Shown piece by piece: positions 1-5,101 of a stretch of 5,572 nt of DNA. Below the pieces are notes generated by a model that was given only the letters and a program-made list of their open reading frames with translations, did not search any database and was not told the origin of the DNA. A program made the position numbers and the translations under genes. Numbering within the stretch: the stretch's first letter is position 1; every line of letters starts with the position of its first letter. Source of the stretch: Chloroflexota bacterium (GTDB lineage Bacteria; Chloroflexota; Limnocylindria; Limnocylindrales; CSP1-4); contig JAKAHX010000140.1 of NCBI GenBank assembly GCA_021814735.1, positions 1 to 5,572 of the forward strand. Reading direction: 5' to 3'.

Positions 1-300
1 AAGCAGCTCGGCGTGGCGAGCGGCCTCGCGGCGGCGATCCTCGCGCCGCTCTTCCTGGGGGTGACCGGGGCGCTCTTCCGCGGCGCCCTCGGGATGGGCG
101 ACCTGAAGCTCGCGGTCAGCCTGGGGCTGGCCTGCGGCCTCTCGCAGCTCTTCGCCGGGTTCGTGGTGGCATCCCTGGCGTCCGGCGTGGTCCTCGTCGC
201 GCTGCTCGCGTCGCGACGCCTGGGGCTGCGGAGCGCGATCCCGTTCGGCCCGATCCTGATCCTGGCTGCCTTCCTCGCCGTGCTCCGGCCGGTGACCTGA
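1..300 (+). CDS. Type IV prepilin peptidase (A24 family), C-terminal part
   Basis: This is the 3' part of a membrane aspartyl protease of the A24 family (PilD/TadV/CpaA type), which cleaves the leader of type IV pilins or Tad pilins at the inner face of the membrane. The reading frame is open from the window edge to a TGA at 298-300, giving 99 visible residues. The decisive motif is GMGDLKL (visible residues 31-37), the GxGDxK signature whose Asp (residue 34) is the second catalytic aspartate. The first aspartate and the N-terminal methylase-like region, if present, lie outside the window. Hydrophobic stretches around residues 5-26, 37-66 and 76-95 look like transmembrane helices, and an IPFGP segment near the end is usual for the family. 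A GTG at 13 could be read as a start but would leave only half an enzyme, so the gene is treated as truncated by the window. Whether it serves a type IV or a Tad pilus cannot be told from this fragment. Confidence 0.88.
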   Translation, partial: KQLGVASGLAAAILAPLFLGVTGALFRGALGMGDLKLAVSLGLACGLSQLFAGFVVASLASGVVLVALLASRRLGLRSAIPFGPILILAAFLAVLRPVT

Positions 301-319
301 TGGCCGGTGCGAGGTCGCG

Positions 320-349
320 TTGCGACGGCTGGACGCCTGCGACTATCAT
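320..349 (+). promoter_or_regulatory. Sigma-70-like promoter candidate for the M23 gene
   Basis: TTGCGA at 320-325 matches the -35 consensus at four of six positions. TATCAT at 344-349 matches the -10 consensus at five of six. The spacer is 18 bases. The element lies 20 bases after the prepilin peptidase stop and would start transcription near 356, leaving a leader of about 120 bases before the M23 start at 476. An A/T-rich hexamer stands out in such GC-rich DNA. This is consensus matching only. Confidence 0.45.
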
Positions 350-427
350 GCGGCCAGCCGGAGTCGTTCCCGCGGGCCGTGCCCTCTCGCTCGAACGGCG
401 CACCACCGGCGGGCCTGGACAGCGCGG

Positions 428-445
428 GGCGCCCGCAAGGGCGTC
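428..445 (+). other. GNRA-capped hairpin in the M23 gene leader
   Basis: Bases 428-434 (GGCGCCC) pair with 439-445 (GGGCGTC) as a seven-base-pair stem with one G-U pair, closed by a GCAA tetraloop at 435-438. GNRA loops are especially stable RNA caps. The hairpin ends 30 bases before the chosen ATG, inside the predicted 5' leader. It may stabilise the mRNA or influence translation initiation. No known riboswitch class was recognised in the leader. The pairing is visible in the sequence; any role is inference. Confidence 0.35.
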
Positions 446-475
446 GCATGGAGTCGAAGCCTGCACGATGATGCG

Positions 476-1804
476 ATGGGTCGCATAGGCCACGCGGTTC
501 ACGGGCGCGGGGCACTGCTCGCAGCGCTGCTCGCAGTCCCCTTGCTCTTCGGCACCCTCGGCGGCCCCGCCACGGCACGGGCGGATCCCCTCTCCGATGC
601 GCTCAAGGCCCAGAAGGCCCTGCAGGCGCAGATCGCCGCGCAGCGCCAGCAGATCAAGGCGCTGCAGGCCAGCGAGGCACAGCTGCAGACCGTGCTGGCG
701 GACACGGCGGCCCAGCTCAAGGGGATCAACGTCCAGCAGTCGAAGCTGCAGGCGAACGTGACCGCGGCCCAGAAGGCACTCGCCGACGTCCGGGCGAAGT
801 ACACCGCGCTGGTCACCCAGGTCGGGAACCTGGATGCGCAGCTCGCCGCGCTCGACACCAAGATCCAGGCCGGCCAGCAGCTGCTGGCGGACCAGCGCTC
901 CACGCTGGCCAGCCACATCGCCGACGCCTACATCACGCAGCAGACCTCGCTGCTCGAGCAGCTGCTGACGGCCCACTCGCTGGCCGACGTGCTGGCCGAC
1001 GTCGGCTACTACCTGCGCATCGGCGACCAGGACGCGCAGCTCGCCCAGCAGATCCAGGCGAACCAGGTCACCCTGGCGGCGCTCCAGCAGACCACCGAGC
1101 AGACGCGATCCCAGACGCAGGAGCTGCGGCTCTCGACCTACCAGGCCAAGGACGAGATGACCGGCCAGCGCGACGCGCTGCTGGCCGCGCAGAAGCAGCT
1201 GAACGCGCTCGAGGCGAAGACCCGCGCGGCGCAGGCCGCCCAGCTCGCCGCCTTCACCAGGCTGAAGCTCACCAAGGCGCAGGCGGCGGCCCGGCTCGCC
1301 GACGAGCAGAAGTCCCTCGACCAGCTGTCCAACCTGATCGCGAAGCTCGTGGCGGAGCAGCAGAGCATCCCGTCCCAGTACAACGGGACGCTGATGTGGC
1401 CCATGGCCGGCGTGGTCTCCCAGGAGTTCGGATGCACCGGCTTCATCGCCGAACCGCCGCTGGGCAACTGCGCCCACTTCCATTCCGGGATCGACATCGT
1501 GGCGCCGGAGTACACGCCCATCCGCGCGGCCGGGGATGGCACCGTGGTCTTCGTCGGGCCGAACCCCTACGATCCGCCCAACCTGCGGGCATGGATCGTC
1601 ATCATCGCCCACTCGCAGAACCTGCTCACCTGGTACGCCCACGTCGACAACTACACGCACCCGCCGGCGGTCTACAAGGGCGAGGTGGTGCAGAAGGGCC
1701 AGATCATCGCCTACGAGGGCGACACCGGCAACAGCACCGGGCCCCACCTGCACTGGGCCGTCGAGCTCGACGGCAGGTTCGTCAACCCGCGGCTCTTCCT
1801 GTGA
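476..1804 (+). CDS. Exported coiled-coil murein endopeptidase, M23 (LytM/PcsB-EnvC-like)
   Basis: This predicted 442-residue secreted zinc peptidase cuts peptide cross-bridges of peptidoglycan, probably during cell division or wall remodelling. Residues 1-36 form a signal peptide: Arg/His-rich start, hydrophobic core at 12-29, AxA cleavage site (ARA) before Asp37. Residues 38-295 are Ala/Gln/Leu-rich coiled coil, interrupted near 155-185 by a segment ([20 protein letters not shown]) like the hinge of PcsB/EnvC/CwlO-type hydrolases, several of which are controlled by FtsEX. Residues 305-442 are the M23 domain. His336, Asp340 and His426 are the expected zinc ligands (HxxxD and HxH), with His389 (in WYAHV) and His424 as catalytic histidines. 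All are present, so it should be active, unlike degenerate EnvC. Cys320 and Cys332 may form a disulfide. The ATG at 476 is chosen because it begins the signal peptide; the frame runs back to a TTG at 320, but that extension is Arg-rich and not protein-like. No clear Shine-Dalgarno precedes the ATG. No ftsEX genes lie in the window. Confidence 0.9.
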   Translation: MGRIGHAVHGRGALLAALLAVPLLFGTLGGPATARADPLSDALKAQKALQAQIAAQRQQIKALQASEAQLQTVLADTAAQLKGINVQQSKLQANVTAAQKALADVRAKYTALVTQVGNLDAQLAALDTKIQAGQQLLADQRSTLASHIADAYITQQTSLLEQLLTAHSLADVLADVGYYLRIGDQDAQLAQQIQANQVTLAALQQTTEQTRSQTQELRLSTYQAKDEMTGQRDALLAAQKQLNALEAKTRAAQAAQLAAFTRLKLTKAQAAARLADEQKSLDQLSNLIAKLVAEQQSIPSQYNGTLMWPMAGVVSQEFGCTGFIAEPPLGNCAHFHSGIDIVAPEYTPIRAAGDGTVVFVGPNPYDPPNLRAWIVIIAHSQNLLTWYAHVDNYTHPPAVYKGEVVQKGQIIAYEGDTGNSTGPHLHWAVELDGRFVNPRLFL

Positions 1805-1849
1805 GCGTGCCCCGGACCGCCGCGATCGCAGCCGACGCGGCGGACCGGG

Positions 1850-1864
1850 ACGGGCGCCGCCCGT
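1850..1864 (+). terminator. GC hairpin after the M23 gene
   Basis: ACGGGC at 1850-1855 pairs with GCCCGT at 1859-1864 around a three-base GCC loop, 45 bases after the M23 stop codon. No T-run follows, so it is not a classic intrinsic terminator. It may still act as a 3'-end stabiliser or weak terminator. It also lies in the -35/spacer region of the proposed glgC promoter, so it could equally be an operator-like inverted repeat. The core 13 bases recur at 5082-5094. Confidence 0.28.
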
Positions 1865-1868
1865 GGTG

Positions 1869-1880
1869 TAGGATCGCGGC
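1869..1880 (+). promoter_or_regulatory. -10 element giving a probable leaderless glgC transcript
   Basis: TAGGAT at 1869-1874 (four of six to TATAAT, with the key TA and final T) ends six bases before the GTG at 1881. That is the normal distance from a -10 box to the transcription start, so the mRNA would begin at or next to the start codon. Two facts support this. The TAG at 1869-1871 is in frame with glgC, so translation cannot start further upstream. No purine-rich Shine-Dalgarno exists between that stop and the GTG. The -35 region is weak: GGGACG at 1847-1852 matches only three of six. Confidence 0.5.
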
Positions 1881-3293
1881 GTGAAGGGCGTCCTCGCGGT
1901 CATCCTGGCGGGCGGAGAGGGCGAGCGGCTCTCGATCCTCTCCTCGGTGCGTGCCAAGCCCGCCGTGCCGTTCGGGGGCAAGTACCGGATCATCGATTTC
2001 GCGCTGAGCAACTGCGTGAACAGCGACGTGGACAACGTCGTGGTGCTGACCCAGTACAACCCGCGCTCGCTCAACGACCACATCGGGTCGGGGCGCCCCT
2101 GGGACCTGGACCGCACCAGTGGCGGGATCCGCCTGCTCCAGCCGTACGTCTCGCGCGGCCGGCCCAACGAGTGGTACCGCGGGACCGCCGACGCCGTGCT
2201 GCGCAACATCGAGGTGGTGCGGCAGGCGCCCGGCGACACCGTGCTGGTCCTGGCCGGCGACCACATCTACAAGATGGACTACCAGCCGTTCCTGGCGGCG
2301 CACCGCCGGCACCGGGCGGACGTCACGATCGCGGTGCGCACGGTCCCCATCGAGGATGCCAGCCGGTTCGGCATCGTCACGCTGGACGACGGCGACCGGG
2401 TGGTGGACTGGCAGGAGAAGCCCAGGGTTCCCCGCAGCAACCTCGTGAGCATGGGGATCTACGTCTTCTCGAAGCGCGCCCTCCTCAACTGGCTCGACGA
2501 GACGCGGATCGACTTCGGCGCCCACGTGATCCCCGCCATGCTGACCGGCGGCGCCAGGGTCTTCGGCTACCGGTTCGACGGCTACTGGCAGGACGTGGGC
2601 ACCATCGAGAGCTACTGGCAGGCCACCATGGACCTGCTGGACGAGCGGCCGGAGCTCGACCTGTACGACACCGGCTGGCTCATCCACACGCGGTCCGAGG
2701 AGCGCGCCCCGGCCCGCATCGGGCCTACCGCGAGCGTCCACCGCAGCATGATCAGCCACGGCTGCGTGATCTATGGCACGGTCGAGCACTCCGTGCTCTC
2801 GCCGGGGGTGCGGGTGGACGTGGGCGCGGTGGTCCGGGACAGCATCGTCATGTTCGACTGCGTGATCCGTGCCGGGGCGCAGGTGGACCGCGCCATCCTG
2901 GACAAGAAGGTCTCGGTCGGGTCCAACGCCGTGGTCGGCGAGGGGAGCGACCTCACCGTTCCGAACCGCCAGGAGCCGACACGCCTGAACACCGGCATCA
3001 CCGTGGTCGGCAAGCGCGCGATGATCCCCACCGGGGTGCGCGTGGGGCGCAACGTGAAGATCGCCGAGGACGTCCGGGCCGGCGACTTCCACGGCCGGGT
3101 GGTGCGCAGCGGGCAGACCGTCGAGCACCGCGTGCCGGCGGGCCCGCGGGGTGCATCCCGCGCGGCGATCGGAGACCGGGCCGCGTCGGCAGGCCCGGTG
3201 CCGGCCGACGGTGCGGCGGTCGCCGTGGGGCGCGGCCGAGGCGACGGTTCCGAGGTGCCGGCGGGCCGCCCTGTCTCGGGTGCGTTGGACTGA
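1881..3293 (+). CDS. glgC: Glucose-1-phosphate adenylyltransferase (ADP-glucose pyrophosphorylase)
   Basis: The enzyme makes ADP-glucose from ATP and glucose-1-phosphate, the committed step of bacterial glycogen synthesis, in the cytoplasm. The 470 residues contain an N-terminal nucleotidyltransferase domain with the phosphate-binding loop GGEGERL (11-17), [17 protein letters not shown] (24-40), WYRGTADAV (98-106), GDHIYKMDY (126-134, with Asp127 the expected catalytic metal ligand), the glucose-1-phosphate site EKP (179-181) and SMGIYVF (190-196), and GYWQDVGT (234-241). Residues from about 278 to 400 form the left-handed beta-helix of hexapeptide repeats. The family body normally ends soon after this; here about 50 further Ala/Gly/Arg/Pro-rich residues (421-470) follow. 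The GTG at 1881 is the only sensible start: an in-frame TAG lies 12 bases upstream and the conserved loop begins 10 residues downstream. Allosteric control by sugar phosphates is usual in the family but the effector cannot be read here. No glgA, glgB or glgP gene is adjacent. A GlgD-like non-catalytic role is unlikely because the catalytic residues are intact. Confidence 0.95.
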   Translation: MKGVLAVILAGGEGERLSILSSVRAKPAVPFGGKYRIIDFALSNCVNSDVDNVVVLTQYNPRSLNDHIGSGRPWDLDRTSGGIRLLQPYVSRGRPNEWYRGTADAVLRNIEVVRQAPGDTVLVLAGDHIYKMDYQPFLAAHRRHRADVTIAVRTVPIEDASRFGIVTLDDGDRVVDWQEKPRVPRSNLVSMGIYVFSKRALLNWLDETRIDFGAHVIPAMLTGGARVFGYRFDGYWQDVGTIESYWQATMDLLDERPELDLYDTGWLIHTRSEERAPARIGPTASVHRSMISHGCVIYGTVEHSVLSPGVRVDVGAVVRDSIVMFDCVIRAGAQVDRAILDKKVSVGSNAVVGEGSDLTVPNRQEPTRLNTGITVVGKRAMIPTGVRVGRNVKIAEDVRAGDFHGRVVRSGQTVEHRVPAGPRGASRAAIGDRAASAGPVPADGAAVAVGRGRGDGSEVPAGRPVSGALD

Positions 3294-3325
3294 CCACGGG
3301 CACCACGCGGGACGGGGGTGCAGCG

Positions 3326-3376
3326 CCCGGCCAGGGCAGGCGACCGCCGAACCACATCGCGGTGGGGCCGGCCGGG
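3326..3376 (+). repeat. Nested GC-rich inverted repeat after glgC
   Basis: CCCGGCC at 3326-3332 is complementary to GGCCGGG at 3370-3376. Inside it, ACCGC at 3343-3347 is complementary to GCGGT at 3359-3363 around an 11-base loop. The structure lies between the glgC stop (3293) and the pncA promoter candidate and could be a 3'-end structure for glgC. No T-run follows. In DNA this rich in G and C such pairings also arise by chance, so it is a weak call. Confidence 0.22.
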
Positions 3377-3390
3377 CCGGGAGGATCGGC

Positions 3391-3417
3391 TGGACCCGGT
3401 GAGACCCCTGCTACACT
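3391..3417 (+). promoter_or_regulatory. Extended -10 promoter candidate for pncA-pncB
   Basis: TACACT at 3412-3417 matches the -10 consensus at four of six and is preceded by TG at 3409-3410 with one intervening base, the extended -10 arrangement that can compensate for a poor -35. The nearest -35 match is TGGACC at 3391-3396 (four of six) with a short 15-base spacer. Transcription would start near 3424, about 54 bases before the GTG at 3478. Consensus matching only. Confidence 0.4.
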
Positions 3418-3468
3418 CGCCCACGGCGGCCGCGTCGCGGAGCGGGGGACGCCGGACACGGAGAGGAC

Positions 3469-3474
3469 AGGAGG
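3469..3474 (+). promoter_or_regulatory. Ribosome binding site of the nicotinamidase gene
   Basis: A perfect AGGAGG lies at 3469-3474, just before the GTG at 3478. The gap is only three bases, shorter than the usual five to nine. A second purine run (GGAGAGGA, 3460-3467) lies at a more comfortable distance. The downstream ATG at 3502 would remove the first beta-strand and the catalytic Asp8, so the GTG is kept as the start. Confidence 0.65.
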
Positions 3475-3477
3475 CAG

Positions 3478-4032
3478 GTGAAGGCCGTCATCGTCGTCGA
3501 CATGCTCCGCGGGTTCCTCGAGCCCGGGCACGCCCTCTACGGTGGAGAGGCCTGCCGGGCGATCATCCCGGCTACCCGTGCGTTCCTCGAGCGGCAGCGC
3601 GACCAGGGGGCGCTGCTCGTCTTCCTGGCAGACACCCACGATCCCGACGATCTCGAGTTCCGCATGTTCCCGCCGCACTGCATCCGGGGCACGGAGGAGG
3701 TCGAGGTGATCCCCGAGCTTGCCGACCTGCGCGCGGCCGGCATCGTCGTGCCCAAGCGCCGCTACAGCGGGTTCTTCGACACCCCGCTCGACGTGATCCT
3801 CAGTGACCGGGACGTCACCGAGGTGGCCATGGTCGGCGTCATGACCGACATCTGTGTGCTCCACACCGCGGCGGATCTGCGCAACCGCGACTACGAGACC
3901 ACCATCGTGACCGACTGCGTGGCCTCCTTCGACCAGGCGGCGCACGCGTTCGCGCTGACGCACATGCGGGACATCCTTGGCGCACGGCTGGCAACCAGCG
4001 CCGAACTGGCCGGCACGGCCGCACGGGAGTAG
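3478..4032 (+). CDS. pncA: Nicotinamidase (isochorismatase-like cysteine hydrolase)
   Basis: The product is predicted to hydrolyse nicotinamide to nicotinate and ammonia in the cytoplasm, the first step of NAD salvage through the deamidating route. It has 184 residues, about the usual size. The catalytic triad of the family is visible: Asp8 (in VVDM), Lys93 (in VPKRRYSGF) and nucleophile Cys126 (in MTDICVLHT), preceded by the typical cis-peptide segment GVM. Metal-binding residues that separate nicotinamidases from other isochorismatase-like hydrolases are also present: Asp52 and His54 (ADTHDPDD) and His67 (FPPHCIRGT, compare WPxHCVQGT in PncA). The GTG start puts the first beta-strand at residues 3-7. 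The pncB-type gene starts three bases after the stop, which strongly supports nicotinamidase over an unspecified hydrolase of the same fold. No clear binding site for an NAD-responsive repressor was recognised upstream. Confidence 0.88.
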   Translation: MKAVIVVDMLRGFLEPGHALYGGEACRAIIPATRAFLERQRDQGALLVFLADTHDPDDLEFRMFPPHCIRGTEEVEVIPELADLRAAGIVVPKRRYSGFFDTPLDVILSDRDVTEVAMVGVMTDICVLHTAADLRNRDYETTIVTDCVASFDQAAHAFALTHMRDILGARLATSAELAGTAARE

Positions 4033-4035
4033 GGG
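4025..4035 (+). promoter_or_regulatory. Ribosome binding site of pncB, inside the end of pncA
   Basis: GGGAG at 4025-4029 lies in the last sense codons of pncA, six bases before the ATG at 4036, and is followed by GGGG at 4032-4035. The pncA TAG (4030-4032) sits between this site and the ATG. The arrangement implies co-transcription and probable translational coupling of the two genes. Confidence 0.6.
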
Positions 4036-5073
4036 ATGGACCAGACGCGCCCGCTGCGCCGCCGCCCGTCGAGGGCGATCCTCGAGGGCGACTCGGCGGA
4101 CGTCTACTTCTACCGCGCCCAGCAGGTGCTGGAGCGCGAGGGGATCAACCCCGTCGTGGTGATGGAGGTCTTCTCGCGCCAGTCGGGCGTGCTGTGCGGT
4201 ATCGACGAGGCGAAGACCCTGCTTGCCCATGCGCTGCGCGACGCGCCGCCCGGCGAGGTGACGCTCGAGGCCCTCTCCGATGGGGACCTCTTCGTCGACC
4301 GCGAGATCGTCCTCCGGATCCGTGCCCGGTACCGGCTCTTCGGGCTGTACGAGACCGCCATGCTCGGGATGATGGCCCAGTCCACCGGCTGGGCCACGGC
4401 TGCCCGGCGGTGCGTGGAGGCCGCCGCGCCGCAGCCCGTGATCAGCTTCGGCGCGCGACACGTGCACCCGAACATCTCGGATACGCTGGACTACGCGGCC
4501 ATCGTGGGCGGGTGCGTGGGTGCGTCCACGCCGGCCGGCGCACGGCTCTCCGGGCTGCGCCCGACCGGGACCATGCCCCACGCCCTGGTCCTCATGTTCG
4601 GGGACACGGTGCGGGCGGCCGAGGCCTTCGACCGCGACCTGCCGCCGGACGTTCCCCGGATCGTCCTGGTGGATACCTTCAAGGACGAGGCGGAGGAGGC
4701 GCTGCGCGTCGCCGACGCCCTGGGGGACCGGCTCTACGGGATCCGGCTCGACACACCGTCCGAGCGGGGCCGCGTGACGGCCGACCTGGTGACCGAGGTC
4801 CGGGCCAGGCTCGACCAGGCCGGGTACCGGCACGTGAAGATCATCATCAGCGGCGGGCTCAACCCGGACCGGATCGCCTATTTCAAGGAGCGCGGGGCCC
4901 CGGTCGACTCGTTCGCCGTCGGGAGCTACATCAGCGGGGCGAGCCCCATCGACTTCACCGGCGATCTCAAGGAGATCGACGGGAAGCCGATCGCCAAGCG
5001 CGGGCGGATCCCGGGCGTGACCCTCAGTCCCAGGCTGCGACCGGTCGACCTCTCGGAGTGGCTGGGGGAGTAG
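4036..5073 (+). CDS. pncB: Nicotinate phosphoribosyltransferase, short form
   Basis: The enzyme joins nicotinate to phosphoribosyl pyrophosphate to give nicotinate mononucleotide, taking the product of the upstream nicotinamidase into NAD synthesis in the cytoplasm. At 345 residues it belongs to the short NAPRTase group (archaeal and several bacterial enzymes); E. coli PncB is about 400. Visible family signatures are SFGARHVHP (137-145; compare EFGxRR), with Arg141 the likely substrate-binding arginine, GTMPHAL (178-184), with His182 at the position of the histidine that is transiently phosphorylated in characterised enzymes, the strand VLVDTF (210-215), ISGGLNPDRI (271-280) and FAVGSYISG (293-301), which bind the phosphoribosyl phosphate. 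The ATG at 4036 follows the pncA stop by three bases. The first 15 or so residues are Arg-rich and less conserved, but no other start fits the spacing. It could be confused with quinolinate phosphoribosyltransferase (NadC), which shares the fold, but the GTMxH motif and pncA context favour nicotinate. Confidence 0.93.
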   Translation: MDQTRPLRRRPSRAILEGDSADVYFYRAQQVLEREGINPVVVMEVFSRQSGVLCGIDEAKTLLAHALRDAPPGEVTLEALSDGDLFVDREIVLRIRARYRLFGLYETAMLGMMAQSTGWATAARRCVEAAAPQPVISFGARHVHPNISDTLDYAAIVGGCVGASTPAGARLSGLRPTGTMPHALVLMFGDTVRAAEAFDRDLPPDVPRIVLVDTFKDEAEEALRVADALGDRLYGIRLDTPSERGRVTADLVTEVRARLDQAGYRHVKIIISGGLNPDRIAYFKERGAPVDSFAVGSYISGASPIDFTGDLKEIDGKPIAKRGRIPGVTLSPRLRPVDLSEWLGE

Positions 5074-5094
5074 GGTCCCCCCGGGCGCCGCCCG
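5064..5094 (+). terminator. Tandem hairpins between convergent pncB and gcvPB genes
   Basis: Two hairpins abut. GGGGGA (5064-5069) pairs with TCCCCC (5076-5081), with the pncB stop codon in the loop. CGGGC (5082-5086) pairs with GCCCG (5090-5094) around GCC. They fill the first part of the 28-base gap between two convergent genes, where a two-way terminator is expected. No T-run follows on either strand, so termination by this element alone is uncertain. Confidence 0.35.
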
Positions 5095-5101
5095 ACGCCG
5101 T

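Noticed and set aside
320..475. N-terminal extension of the M23 frame back to a TTG at 320
   Set aside because: The 52 extra residues are Arg/His/Ser-rich and would bury the signal peptide inside the protein. The TTG is part of the -35 candidate.
301..475. Possible riboswitch or small RNA gene in the M23 leader
   Set aside because: No conserved core of a known class was recognised. Only one short hairpin is solid, so it is reported as a hairpin rather than a named RNA.
300..488. A 62-codon reading frame whose ATG overlaps the prepilin peptidase stop (TGATG)
   Set aside because: The overlap looks like translational coupling, but only about 74% of its third positions are G/C, well below the real genes here. 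It has no domain or hydrophobic segment, spans the promoter candidate and hairpin, and runs into the M23 start in another frame.
116..2266. A 716-codon open frame on the minus strand
   Set aside because: It spans two well-supported plus-strand genes and a gap. Its low-complexity Arg/Leu/Gly product is typical of antisense frames in high-GC DNA.
3418..3468. Palindromic GCGGCCGC (3426-3433) near the predicted pncA transcription start as a repressor operator
   Set aside because: An eight-base GC palindrome is expected by chance in this DNA and does not resemble a remembered site for an NAD-responsive repressor.
2171..3481. A 436-codon plus-strand frame overlapping glgC
   Set aside because: It is in another frame of glgC; the product is an Arg/Gly/Ala string without domains, while the glgC frame carries every family motif.
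2998..4833. A 611-codon minus-strand open frame, with a similar one at 1782-3128
   Set aside because: Both are antisense shadows of glgC, pncA and pncB with Pro/His/Arg/Gly-rich products and no recognisable motif.
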